From contig MWEK01000004.1 in assembly GCA_002070955.1 (NCBI GenBank), positions 62,001-126,000 on the forward strand: a DNA stretch of 64,000 nucleotides, given 5' to 3'. Source of the DNA: Planctomycetes bacterium ADurb.Bin069. GTDB taxonomy: Bacteria; Planctomycetota; UBA8108; UBA8890; UBA8898. Shown here in pieces: positions 33,593 to 42,326 of the stretch. The notes beneath the pieces were generated by a model. The model did no database searches and was not told where the DNA came from. It worked only from the letters and a program-made list of their open reading frames with translations. A program made the position numbers and the translations under genes. Every line of letters starts with the position of its first letter. The stretch's first letter is position 1.

Positions 33593-36058
33593 TCACTCCA
33601 AGCGCAGGATCGTGAAGGAAAAGGGCGGGAACGCGTACTCCATGGGGCCGTCCGCCGCCTGATGCAGCCACACGCGCTCCCGCGGCGCCACCCGCGGATC
33701 CTCCCCGGGCGCGTTCGTGTCGTCGAGCCCGCCGGCCAGCTCGCTGACGCGCGCCGAGGGCGCCGCCGGCGTGAAGCCCTCCAGCACCAAGCGGGCGCGC
33801 ACGACGGCATCCGCCAGGTTGACGACCTGCAGGGCGAGCGCGCTCCCATCGGCGCTCTTTTTCGCCGCCGCGCTGAGCGCCCCGGCGCCGCCGCGGACCT
33901 CGACGACCACGCCGCAGGGAAGAAACGAGCGCGCCCGCATCCGGTGAACGAAGTAAGGCGGCTGCGGCCACACCCGCCCGGGATCCAGGAAGAGCAGCCC
34001 CTGGTCCCAACCGTTGTCGTTCTGGCGGTGGGGTTGGAGGCAGTTGGCCGAGCAGACGACGGGAAGGCGGGTTCCCAGGCGCTCGAGCGCGTTGAGCGCG
34101 GCCGCGTTGGCGAGCGCCCGGCGGTGGGCGTGATTGTCGGCGTTGAGCTCGCAGACGACGACCTTGTGGGCCGCTCCGCCGGACAGCCGCGCGAGGGCCT
34201 CCACGTATGACGGCGCCGCCTCCGCCTCGCCGAGACGGAAGGGGTCGCCCGTCCACAGGTGAATGTCGAACCAAATCTCCTTGCCGCGCTCCTTGGCGAA
34301 GGCGAGCATGCGGGCGTGAGCGGCCAGACTCGTGATACCCGACGCGGCCCCCGTGAAGGCCCGCGGATCGGCGATCGGCCGGGAGTACGCGAAGTCCCCG
34401 ACGATGGGAACGATGCGCGGATCCTTGGACCAGATCGCCGCGGCGAGCGCCTCGAACTTCGCCGCGTAGGCGTCGTCGACCCGCTCCTCGTTGCCGAGCT
34501 GGATGTGCCTGAGGCCGTAGGGCGCGCGGCGGCCGCCGGCGGCGCGGCGGCGGCCCCATTGGCTTTCGGGCGCGCCGTTGACGTACTCGACGAAGTCGGC
34601 CATGTCGCCGGGCGACTCGTCCATGTTGAAGGCCGGGATGGCGAGAAACCCCGCCGCCTCGCACAGGTCGAGAAAATCCATGATGCCCCAACCGTTCGTC
34701 GAGTGCGGGTACCAGAAGCCCTGGTAGGGCGGGCGGCGGTCGCGCGGCCCGATCATGTTCTTCCAGCGGTACCCGGCGCAGTTGACCATGGAACCGCCGT
34801 ACCTGAGCACGGTGAGGCCCTGCGCGATGAGCCCCTCGACAACGTCTTTCCGGACCGGCAAGTCCTTGAAGCGGCCCCAGCGGCCGGGTTGGAGGAAGGC
34901 GTGCCCGATCACGACGGCGCCGGGCGATCCCAGGGTGAGAGCGAAGCGCGCGCCGGCGTCGTCGCGCGACGGCACGAGCGCGAAATCGAAGCGCCGCCAT
35001 TGGGGGGCGTCCGCGCGGAACGCGGCTTCCGCGTGGCGCGCGCCGCCGTCGGCGCTCTCCAGCGCGACGCGGAGTTCGGCCGGCTGCTCCGCCCGGACCC
35101 ACAGGTAGCCCTCGTAGCGCCGCGCGGCGGCGATGTGCAGCCCCCGGCGGTTCAGGCCGCGATTCTCGATGCCGATCTCCCCCGTTCCTCCCTCGAAGGC
35201 GATGCGCTGGCTTTGGGTCCCCGCGAAGGGGCTCTCGGCGACGAGGGCGAGCGTGCCGCGCGGATCGCCGCGGCGCACGGCGCGCCACATGCCGCTCACG
35301 CCATCGTCCGGCGACGGAACCGGCTCGAAGGCCAGGGCGCGCACCTCCGCCCCGGTTGCGACCGTCACGTTGCGATAGCCGGCCGGCCGCGACCAGGGCC
35401 GCAGGCCGATGGTGCCCGGCCCCAGAGGGTGCTCCTCGTCGCGGTAGGCGGCGACGCGGGTGTCGCCGGCGATCACGCTCAGCAGCCCCTTCTCGATTCT
35501 GACGACGAGGGGTATCCACGCGCCGATCGGGATCGCGCAGGGCACGGCGCGGATCGGCTCCCAGTTGCGCCGGTGGCGGCCGAGAACGACGACGTTGCGC
35601 TCCGCATCGAGGGCGATCTCGTAGCCGACGAAGTTGTCGGCGCCGAGGCCGGGGGCGCGGACGTTGACGATGAGGCCGGCGTTGCCGGGGCTCCGGTCGG
35701 CGAGGAACACCTCCAGTCTGACCGTGCCCTCGGCAAAGGGCGGCAGCTCGGCGACAAGCTTCGGACCGCCGGGGCCCGAGGCCCACAGTTCGCCGTTCCT
35801 CGCTTCCCACGCGCCGCCGTAGGCCGTCCAGTCCCGGAACGATGCGGGGGGCCCCGGCTCCTGGAAGCTCTCGCCGAAAAGCATCTGACTGTAGAGGCCG
35901 CCGTAGATTTCGTGGTTTACGTCCTCGAGGCAGGCGCCCGTCGTGTAAGGCGAGACCGCGGCGATGACCTCGCCGGCCCGGACCGTGATCACGGCGTCCG
36001 GAGCGCCGGCGGCGGAAAGCGCGCGCAGCGCCAGAAAGACGCAAACGAATCTGCTCAT
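33593..36058 (-). CDS. Exported GH51-type alpha-L-arabinofuranosidase
   Basis: An 821-residue protein with a short signal peptide (MSRFVCVFLALRALSAAGA) and GAGAGGAA ribosome site. After an N-terminal strand region (ACLEDVNHEIYGGLYSQML, a typical GH51 opening) there is an inserted lamin-G/DUF1080-like beta-sandwich (about 75-220), then the TIM barrel. LRYGGSMVNCAGYRWKN is the conserved barrel entry; the acid/base Glu is in QLGNEE near residue 525 and the nucleophile in VVCELNAD near 637. A C-terminal beta domain ends FSFTILRLE. Members release arabinose from arabinan or arabinoxylan. The neighbourhood holds other glycosidase-like genes, supporting plant or algal polysaccharide use. Confidence 0.9.
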   Translation of the reverse strand: MSRFVCVFLALRALSAAGAPDAVITVRAGEVIAAVSPYTTGACLEDVNHEIYGGLYSQMLFGESFQEPGPPASFRDWTAYGGAWEARNGELWASGPGGPKLVAELPPFAEGTVRLEVFLADRSPGNAGLIVNVRAPGLGADNFVGYEIALDAERNVVVLGRHRRNWEPIRAVPCAIPIGAWIPLVVRIEKGLLSVIAGDTRVAAYRDEEHPLGPGTIGLRPWSRPAGYRNVTVATGAEVRALAFEPVPSPDDGVSGMWRAVRRGDPRGTLALVAESPFAGTQSQRIAFEGGTGEIGIENRGLNRRGLHIAAARRYEGYLWVRAEQPAELRVALESADGGARHAEAAFRADAPQWRRFDFALVPSRDDAGARFALTLGSPGAVVIGHAFLQPGRWGRFKDLPVRKDVVEGLIAQGLTVLRYGGSMVNCAGYRWKNMIGPRDRRPPYQGFWYPHSTNGWGIMDFLDLCEAAGFLAIPAFNMDESPGDMADFVEYVNGAPESQWGRRRAAGGRRAPYGLRHIQLGNEERVDDAYAAKFEALAAAIWSKDPRIVPIVGDFAYSRPIADPRAFTGAASGITSLAAHARMLAFAKERGKEIWFDIHLWTGDPFRLGEAEAAPSYVEALARLSGGAAHKVVVCELNADNHAHRRALANAAALNALERLGTRLPVVCSANCLQPHRQNDNGWDQGLLFLDPGRVWPQPPYFVHRMRARSFLPCGVVVEVRGGAGALSAAAKKSADGSALALQVVNLADAVVRARLVLEGFTPAAPSARVSELAGGLDDTNAPGEDPRVAPRERVWLHQAADGPMEYAFPPFSFTILRLE

Positions 36059-36088
36059 GGGGATTCCTCTCGGCGCGGGTCCCGCCTC

Positions 36089-36117
36089 ATCCTACGCCGG
36101 GCGGAGGAATTCGTCAC
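36089..36117 (-). promoter_or_regulatory. Candidate promoter for the GH51 gene
   Basis: Minus strand GTGACG (36117-36112), 17 bases, TAGGAT (36094-36089). The start would be near 36082, 24 bases before the ATG at 36058. Confidence 0.4.
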
Positions 36118-36138
36118 GCGCCGGCCGGCCGGTCGCGC

Positions 36139-37071
36139 TCACGGCGCGAGCCAGATCGGCGCCGTCGGGGTTCCCGCCAGGCGGCGCAGGGGCTCGTGGC
36201 GCTCCTTGCGCGCCCGGTGGGCGGGCGCCTCCCGTCCGCCGCGCACGGCCGCGATCATGGCGGCGGCCAGGCGGTCGCAGCGCTCGTTCTCGGGCTGCCC
36301 CGCGTGGCCGCGCGTCCAGGCCCAGAAAGCGGCGTGCCCGAGGGCGGCGCGGGCCAGTTGCTCCCACAACTCGTGGTTCGGGATCGGCGCGCCCTTGCGC
36401 GTCCAGCCGTCGCGGGACCACTTCGTGATCCAGTCGGTCATGCCGTTGAAAAGGTATGAGCTGTCCGTGACCACGGTGACGCGCGAGGGTTTGACGAGGG
36501 CGCGCAGGCCTTCCAGGGCGGCGGTCATCTCCATGCGGTTGTTGGTGGTGCGCGGCGCGCCCCCCGCAAGCTCCAGCTCCTCCCCGGGCGTCCACAAGAT
36601 GGCGGCCCAGCCGCCCGGTCCCGGGTTGAGCCCGCAGCCGCCGTCGGTGTAGATCAGAACCGGCGGGGCGCGGTCGTCCAGCTCGGGAATTCGGCGAAGG
36701 ACGGGTTGGCGCGCCGCGGCCGGCGGCGCCGCGGCCTCGGGCGCCGGAGCGGGGAGCGGCGCCGGCGCGCCCGCCCCGTGCAGGAGCTTGTCAGCGCGCT
36801 TGGGATCGATGAGGGCCACGAGCGCGCGAAATTCGCCGCCGCGGCCCGCGGCCGCCTCCGCGGGAGAGAAGGCGCGCGCCGCGAGCTCCCATTCCGAGGC
36901 CGCGCGCTTCCAGCCGCAGGTCAGGCACACGCAGGTTGCGCCCACCTGGACCACGGCGGAATGACAGCCGGGGCGGGGACAGGGTTTGCGGCCCAGAAGG
37001 CCGCCCTGCTCGAGGACGCGCCTGCGGATATCCGCAAGCTCGCCGGGTGTGACGCGAGGCGCTTTCGCCAT
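36139..37071 (-). CDS. rnhA: RNase HI with N-terminal zinc ribbon
   Basis: A 310-residue protein from ATG 37071 (AGGCGAG upstream). Residues 25-55 have Cys at 31, 36, 49 and 52 in a ribbon-like pattern (CPRPGC then CLTCGW). A linker rich in Ala and Pro (about 90-130) leads to an RNase HI domain (about 137-280): YTDGGCGLNPGPGGW with the first catalytic Asp, NNRMEMTAALEGL with the Glu, VTDSSYLFNGMTDWI with the second Asp, and RGHAGQPENERCDRLA with the last. It cleaves RNA in RNA-DNA hybrids. Ordinary RNase HI is about 155 residues; the added ribbon could aid nucleic-acid binding. The catalytic call is firm. Confidence 0.9.
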   Translation of the reverse strand: MAKAPRVTPGELADIRRRVLEQGGLLGRKPCPRPGCHSAVVQVGATCVCLTCGWKRAASEWELAARAFSPAEAAAGRGGEFRALVALIDPKRADKLLHGAGAPAPLPAPAPEAAAPPAAARQPVLRRIPELDDRAPPVLIYTDGGCGLNPGPGGWAAILWTPGEELELAGGAPRTTNNRMEMTAALEGLRALVKPSRVTVVTDSSYLFNGMTDWITKWSRDGWTRKGAPIPNHELWEQLARAALGHAAFWAWTRGHAGQPENERCDRLAAAMIAAVRGGREAPAHRARKERHEPLRRLAGTPTAPIWLAP

Positions 37072-37096
37072 GAGAATCTCGCCTGTCGGAGGCCTC

Positions 37097-37126
37097 ATTA
37101 TGGCACGGGGCGCGCTCCCGGGGCAA
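37097..37126 (-). promoter_or_regulatory. Candidate promoter for rnhA
   Basis: Minus strand TTGCCC (37126-37121), 18 bases, CATAAT (37102-37097). The predicted start is near 37090, some 19 bases before the ATG at 37071. Confidence 0.45.
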
Positions 37127-37265
37127 TCGCCGATTTGCCGGCCGCGCCGTCGCGGGGCGCGTGCGCCGGCGCGCTTCATCGAGTAAGATTCTACGGTGTT
37201 CCGCGGCCGCCGATCCTGGCGGCGCGGGGGCGCGATGCGCGGGAAACTGTGCCGTGGAGCGAGTC

Positions 37266-37898
37266 ATGGCCGAAACCGTCGAATCCTTTGTGGCCAAACT
37301 GCGGGCCGAGGGCGTCGAGGCCGGCCGGCAGGCGGCGGAGAAGATCAAGGCGGAGGCCGAGGCCGCGGCGGCCGAGACCCTCCGGCGCGCCGCGGAGCAA
37401 GCCGCCGGGATCGTCGCCCAGGCGGAGAAGCGCGCCGCGGACGCGCTCGCGCGGGGAAAGACCGATCTCGCCCTCGCCGCGCGGGACGCGGTGCTCGGCC
37501 TCAAGCAGGCGCTCAACGCCGTGCTGGCGGAGATTCTGGCGGGCCCCGTCCGGGCCGAACTCGGCCATGCCGGGTTCTTGAAAGAGCTCATCCACGCCGT
37601 CGCGACCGAGTACGCCAAGGCCGACCGCGAGGCGCAGACGGCCCTCCGGATCAACGTCCGCCCCGAGATGCGGGCGAAGCTGGCCGACTGGGCCCTCCAG
37701 GAAGCGCGCGCGGCGGCCGCGGCGCGGCACCCGCGCGTCGATCTGCGCGGCACCCTCGCCCAGGCGGGGTTCGAGCTCCGGGTCGCGGACGGCACGGTCG
37801 AGGTTACCGAAGAAGCCGTGCTGGAGACCCTGCGCGGCCTTGCGGCCGCGTCGCTGAGCGAGATCTTCGACGCCATGTCCTCGGGCGGGAAGCGCTAG
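37266..37898 (+). CDS. atpE: V-type ATPase subunit E
   Basis: A 210-residue protein from ATG 37266, with GGAG 7 bases upstream. Residues about 15-90 are a long Ala/Glu/Lys-rich coiled coil (AAEKIKAEAEAAAAETLRRA) and the rest a small alpha/beta head (LRINVRPEMRAKLADW), the layout of the V/A-type ATPase peripheral stalk E subunit. It leads an operon of seven genes that encode a membrane-bound rotary ATPase. In PVC bacteria and spirochaetes this operon has the same order. Confidence 0.85.
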   Translation: MAETVESFVAKLRAEGVEAGRQAAEKIKAEAEAAAAETLRRAAEQAAGIVAQAEKRAADALARGKTDLALAARDAVLGLKQALNAVLAEILAGPVRAELGHAGFLKELIHAVATEYAKADREAQTALRINVRPEMRAKLADWALQEARAAAAARHPRVDLRGTLAQAGFELRVADGTVEVTEEAVLETLRGLAAASLSEIFDAMSSGGKR

Positions 37899-37907
37899 GC
37901 GGCGTCC

Positions 37908-38630
37908 ATGGGACGGCGCGACTTCTTCCTGCTCACATCGCTGCCGCCTCTGGGCGGGCTCGGCGCCGCGCCGCCGCTGGGCCTTGCCGAGTTCCTCGCC
38001 CGCGTCGAAGCCGGGGGCGGCCCCCGCGCCGTGGCGGCAATGCTGCTCCTGGGCCACGATCTCCTGCAACGCGAGGCGCTCCGCGCCGGCGAGCTCGACG
38101 ACCCGGAGCTTGCCGTGCTCACGCCGGCTCAGGCGCGCGGCGAAGCGCCGCTGCCCGACTTCCTCGCGCGGCGCGGGGAGAGCCTCCGCCGGATTCCGGA
38201 GGACGATGTGTGGGAGGCTTACTTCGCCGCCGCGGCCGAGACGGCCCGGCGGGAGCGCAGCGCCTTCCTGGCGGCGTACATCGCCTTCGAGGTCGGCCTG
38301 CGCAACGCGCTCGCCGCGGCGCGGGCCCGGGCGCTGAACCTGGAGCCGCGGGAGCACTTGGTCGGCGCCGACCTGGGCGCGCCGCCCCGGGAGTACGCCG
38401 AACTCGTGGCCGAGTGGGCCGCCGCGCGGGACCCCTTGGCGGCGCTGCGCGCCATCGAGGCCGCGCGCTGGGCGTGGCTGGCCGACCACGACGCCTGGTT
38501 CGGCTTCACTGATGACGAGCTTGCCGCTTACGGCGCCAAGCTGCTCGTCCTGCATCGCTGGTGGCGCGTGGCGGAGGCCGCGCGCGCGGGCGCGGCGGCG
38601 GCGGAGGGCGCGGCGGCGCACAGAGGGTGA
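37908..38630 (+). CDS. DUF2764 family protein, V-type ATPase operon
   Basis: A 240-residue, helical, soluble protein starting MGRRDFFLLTSLPPLGGLG. It contains AAYIAFEVGLRNALAAARA and a conserved WXADHDAWFGFTDDELAAYGAKLLVLHRW-type end (here split over residues 190-220). DUF2764 genes occupy this slot between E and A in chlamydial and borrelial V-ATPase operons, where a C subunit might be expected. A role as a central-stalk or C-like subunit is inferred from position only. Confidence 0.8.
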   Translation: MGRRDFFLLTSLPPLGGLGAAPPLGLAEFLARVEAGGGPRAVAAMLLLGHDLLQREALRAGELDDPELAVLTPAQARGEAPLPDFLARRGESLRRIPEDDVWEAYFAAAAETARRERSAFLAAYIAFEVGLRNALAAARARALNLEPREHLVGADLGAPPREYAELVAEWAAARDPLAALRAIEAARWAWLADHDAWFGFTDDELAAYGAKLLVLHRWWRVAEAARAGAAAAEGAAAHRG

Positions 38631-38634
38631 TCGC

Positions 38635-40362
38635 GTGACAGGAAGAATCGTGGCCGTCTTCGGAAACCTCGTGATCGCCGAGAGCGCCGATCGCGTGGTT
38701 CAGAACTCCATCGCCTACATTGCCCGCGGCGACGGCGCCAAGTTGCTCTGCGAGGTCATTCGCGTCCGCGGCCGCGTGGCGGACCTGCAAGTGTTCGAGG
38801 AGACGCGCGGCCTGCGCGTCGGCGATGCGGTCGAGTTCCGAGCCGAGATGCTCTCGGCGACGCTCGGCCCCGGCCTGCTCGGACAGATCTACGACGGACT
38901 TCAGAACCCGTTGCCCCAGCTCGCGGAGAAGGCGGGGTTTTTCCTGACGCCCGGCACGTACCTGCCGGGGCTCGACGGAGCCAGAAGGTGGCGGTGGACG
39001 CCCGCGGTGCAAGCCGGGGCCGCGGTCAAGGCGGGCGAGACCCTGGGCAGCGTGCCCGAGAACATGTTCACGCACAAGATCATGGTCCCCTTCGGGCTGC
39101 GGGGCGCCTACAAGGTGGAGTCCGTCGCCCCGGCCGGCGAGTACGGCGTCGAGGACCGGATCGCCGTGCTGGCCGGCGATGCCGAGGCCCGCGTGGACGT
39201 GCGCATGGCGCAGCGCTGGCCGGTCAAGCGCCCGCTGTGCATCGCCCGGCGGCGGCTTCTGCCCGCCGAGCCCCTCGTCACGCGGATCCGCATCATCGAT
39301 GCCATGTTCCCCATTGTGCGGGGCGGAACGTACTGCATTCCCGGTCCCTTCGGCGCCGGCAAGACCGTGCTCCAGCAGATCACCTCGCGGCACGCGGAGA
39401 TCGATGTCGTCATCGTCGCGGCCTGCGGCGAGCGCGCGGGCGAGGTCGTGGAGACGATCCGGGAGTTTCCCGAACTCGTGGATCCGCGCACGGGCCGCAG
39501 CCTCATGGAGCGCACCATCATCATTTGCAACACCTCGGCGATGCCCGTGGCCGCCCGCGAGGCCTCGGTGTACACGGCGGCGACGCTCGGGGAATACTAC
39601 CGCCAGATGGGGCTCGACGTGCTGCTGCTGGCGGACTCGACCTCGCGCTGGGCCCAGGCCATGCGCGAGCTTTCGGGGCGCCTGGAGGAGATTCCCGGCG
39701 ACGAGGCCTTCCCCGCCTACCTGGAAAGCCGCATCGCGGCGTTCTACGAGCGCGCGGGCCAGGTGGAGCTCCCCGACGGCGCGACGGCGTCCCTCACCAT
39801 CGGCGGCACCGTCAGCCCCGCCGGCGGCAACTTCGAGGAGCCCGTGACGCAGGGCACGCTGAAGGTCGTGGGCGCCTTTCACGGGTTGTCCCGGGCCCGC
39901 AGCGACGCGCGGCGCTACCCCGCCATCGACCCCCTGGACTCCTGGAGCAAGTACACGGGCATCATGGAGCCCGAGCGCGCCGCGCGCATGCGCGCGCTGC
40001 TGAGGGACGGCCACGAGGTGCGCCAGATGATGACCGTCGTGGGCGAGGAAGGCACGTCCATCGACGACTTCGCGCGCATGCTCAAGGCGGACTTCTTCGA
40101 CAACGTGTTCCTGCAGCAGGACGCCTTCGACGCCGTCGACGCGGCGGTGCCCGCCCGGCGCCAGCGCTTCATGTTCGGGAAGGTCGAGGCGGTGGTGGAC
40201 TGCGACTTCGGCTTCCAGTCCAAGGACGAGGCCCGCAAGACCATGGTCGCCGCCACCGATCTTTTCCGCAACCTGAACTACGCCGCCGAGGACGGCCCGG
40301 ACTACGCCGCGATCCTCGGCCGGATCGATGCCTTCATCGCCCAGAAAGGCCGGACGCAATGA
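38635..40362 (+). CDS. atpA: V-type ATPase catalytic subunit A
   Basis: The product is 575 residues from GTG 38635, preceded by GAGGGTG. Walker A is [12 protein letters not shown] near residue 237; the non-homologous insert typical of A subunits precedes it. [17 protein letters not shown] and the [20 protein letters not shown] segment (residue about 335) are diagnostic of the A subunit. It hydrolyses or makes ATP at the A/B interface. Its TGA stop overlaps the start of atpB (ATGA). Confidence 0.97.
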   Translation: MTGRIVAVFGNLVIAESADRVVQNSIAYIARGDGAKLLCEVIRVRGRVADLQVFEETRGLRVGDAVEFRAEMLSATLGPGLLGQIYDGLQNPLPQLAEKAGFFLTPGTYLPGLDGARRWRWTPAVQAGAAVKAGETLGSVPENMFTHKIMVPFGLRGAYKVESVAPAGEYGVEDRIAVLAGDAEARVDVRMAQRWPVKRPLCIARRRLLPAEPLVTRIRIIDAMFPIVRGGTYCIPGPFGAGKTVLQQITSRHAEIDVVIVAACGERAGEVVETIREFPELVDPRTGRSLMERTIIICNTSAMPVAAREASVYTAATLGEYYRQMGLDVLLLADSTSRWAQAMRELSGRLEEIPGDEAFPAYLESRIAAFYERAGQVELPDGATASLTIGGTVSPAGGNFEEPVTQGTLKVVGAFHGLSRARSDARRYPAIDPLDSWSKYTGIMEPERAARMRALLRDGHEVRQMMTVVGEEGTSIDDFARMLKADFFDNVFLQQDAFDAVDAAVPARRQRFMFGKVEAVVDCDFGFQSKDEARKTMVAATDLFRNLNYAAEDGPDYAAILGRIDAFIAQKGRTQ

Positions 40363-41666
40363 GGAAGTACTACGACGAGATCGCGCGCATCGCCGGCAAC
40401 GTCGTCACGGTGAAAGCCGGCGGCGTGGGCTACGACGAACTGGCGGCGGTGGTCTCCGACCGAGGCACGTCCCTGGCCCAGGTGATCCGGTTGGAGGGCG
40501 AGTACGCGAGTCTGCAGATTTTCGCGGGCACCCAGGGCGTGTCCACGCGGGACAAGGTGCGGTTCCTGGGCCACCCCATGCAGATGCCCTTCTCCGAGGC
40601 GCTCCTGGGCCGGATCTTCGACGGCTCGGGCCGGCCGCGGGACGGGCGTCCCGAGATCGACGCGGCGCCCATCCCCATCGGTTCGCCGGCGGTGAACCCG
40701 GTCAAGCGCCGGCGCCCGGACAAGATGGTGGCGACCGGCATCCCCATGATCGACGTCTTCAACTCGCTGGTCGAGTCGCAGAAGCTCCCCATCTTCTCGG
40801 TGGCCGGCGAGCCCTACAACGAGCTTCTGGCCCGGGTGGGCCTCCAGGCCGACGCGGACATCATTATCTTGGGCGGCATCGGGCTCAGGCACGACGACTA
40901 TCTCAAGTTCAGGAAGACCTTCGACGACGGGGGCGTCCTGGGCCGCACGATCATGTTCATCCACACCGCCGCGGATCCCGTGGTGGAGGGGCTGCTGGTG
41001 CCCGACCTGTGCCTGGCGGTGGGGGAGCAATTCGCGCTCCAGGGCCGCCGCGTGCTGGCGCTCCTGACGGATATGACGGCCTTCGCCGACGCGCTCAAGG
41101 AGATCGCCATCATCATGGAGCAGATCCCGTCGAACCGCGGCTACCCGGGCGACCTGTACACGCAGCTCGCCCGCCGGTACGAGAAGGCGGTGGATCTGGA
41201 CGGCGCGGGCTCGATGACGGTCCTGGCCTGCACGACGATGCCCGGGGACGATGTGACCCACCCCGTGCCCGACAACACGGGCTACATCACCGAGGGGCAG
41301 TTCTACCTGCGCAACGGCAGGATCGAGCCCTTCGGATCCCTCTCGCGCCTCAAACAGCAGGTCAACGGCAAGACGCGCGATGACCACCGGGCCATCATGA
41401 ACGCCTGCATTCAACTGTACGCCCTTTGCCGCGAGAGCCGCGAGAAGCGCGACATGGGCTTCGAGATGTCGGCGTGGGACGAGCGGCTGCTGCGGTACGG
41501 CGAGCGCTTCGAGGCGCGGATCATGGACCTGGCGGTCAACATACCCCTGAACGAGGCCCTCGATCGTTGTTGGGCGATTCTGGCGGAATGCTTCGAGCCG
41601 GTGGAGGTCGGCATCCGGGAATCGATCATCGCGGCGCACTGGCCGGCGGCCCCGCGGGCGGGCTGA
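40359..41666 (+). CDS. atpB: V-type ATPase regulatory subunit B
   Basis: A 435-residue protein with a nucleotide-binding fold but a degenerate P-loop ([16 protein letters not shown]), as in all B subunits. Other B hallmarks are [35 protein letters not shown] and [20 protein letters not shown]. It forms the catalytic hexamer with A. The start codon overlaps the atpA stop. Confidence 0.97.
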   Translation: MRKYYDEIARIAGNVVTVKAGGVGYDELAAVVSDRGTSLAQVIRLEGEYASLQIFAGTQGVSTRDKVRFLGHPMQMPFSEALLGRIFDGSGRPRDGRPEIDAAPIPIGSPAVNPVKRRRPDKMVATGIPMIDVFNSLVESQKLPIFSVAGEPYNELLARVGLQADADIIILGGIGLRHDDYLKFRKTFDDGGVLGRTIMFIHTAADPVVEGLLVPDLCLAVGEQFALQGRRVLALLTDMTAFADALKEIAIIMEQIPSNRGYPGDLYTQLARRYEKAVDLDGAGSMTVLACTTMPGDDVTHPVPDNTGYITEGQFYLRNGRIEPFGSLSRLKQQVNGKTRDDHRAIMNACIQLYALCRESREKRDMGFEMSAWDERLLRYGERFEARIMDLAVNIPLNEALDRCWAILAECFEPVEVGIRESIIAAHWPAAPRAG

Positions 41667-41672
41667 GATTCG

Positions 41673-42326
41673 ATGGCGCAGAGGAAGTTCAAGTTCACGC
41701 GGCCCGAGCTCAAGCGCCAGCGCGACGCGCTGGCGCGGTTCTCCCGCTACCTGCCCATGCTCAAGCTCAAGCAGCAGCAGCTCCAGCTCACCCTTAGGGA
41801 GGTCGAGCGGGCGCGGGACGCGGCCGCCGAGGCGCTGGCGGAGGCGCGCGCGCGGTTCGAGCGCCACCGCGGCGTGCGCGCCGACACCGCGGGCGTGGAT
41901 ATCGAAGGGCTTTCGGCCTGCGCCGAGGTGCGGACGGACACCCGCGCCGTGGCGGGCGTGAAGATGCCCGTGTTCGAGGGCGTGCGCTTTCCCGAGGCGC
42001 GCTACAGCCTCTTCGGGACGCCGCCCTGGGTGGATGCGGCCATCGCCGACCTACGCGCCGTCAACGAGCGCCGGGCGGCCGCCGAAGTGATCGACGCCCA
42101 GCACCGACTGCTCCGCCGGGAGTTCGTGAAGATCCTCCAGCGCGTCAACCTCTTCGAGAAGATCAAGATCCCCGAGGCCAGGGAGGCCATCAGGGCCATC
42201 CGCATTCACCTGGGCGATGAGCTGACGGCGGCGGTGGGCCGGGCGAAAGCCGCCAAGAGCTTGTGCGCCGAAGCCGAGACGGCCAGCACGGCGGGCGCCG
42301 CCGGCAGCGGGGAGGCGGCGCCGTGA
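41673..42326 (+). CDS. atpD: V-type ATPase subunit D
   Basis: A 217-residue, almost wholly helical protein (LARFSRYLPMLKLKQQQLQL near the start, NLFEKIKIPEAREAIRAIRI toward the end). Both stretches are conserved in V/A-type D subunits, the rotor shaft inside the A/B hexamer. Its stop overlaps the GTG of the subunit I gene. Confidence 0.92.
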   Translation: MAQRKFKFTRPELKRQRDALARFSRYLPMLKLKQQQLQLTLREVERARDAAAEALAEARARFERHRGVRADTAGVDIEGLSACAEVRTDTRAVAGVKMPVFEGVRFPEARYSLFGTPPWVDAAIADLRAVNERRAAAEVIDAQHRLLRREFVKILQRVNLFEKIKIPEAREAIRAIRIHLGDELTAAVGRAKAAKSLCAEAETASTAGAAGSGEAAP

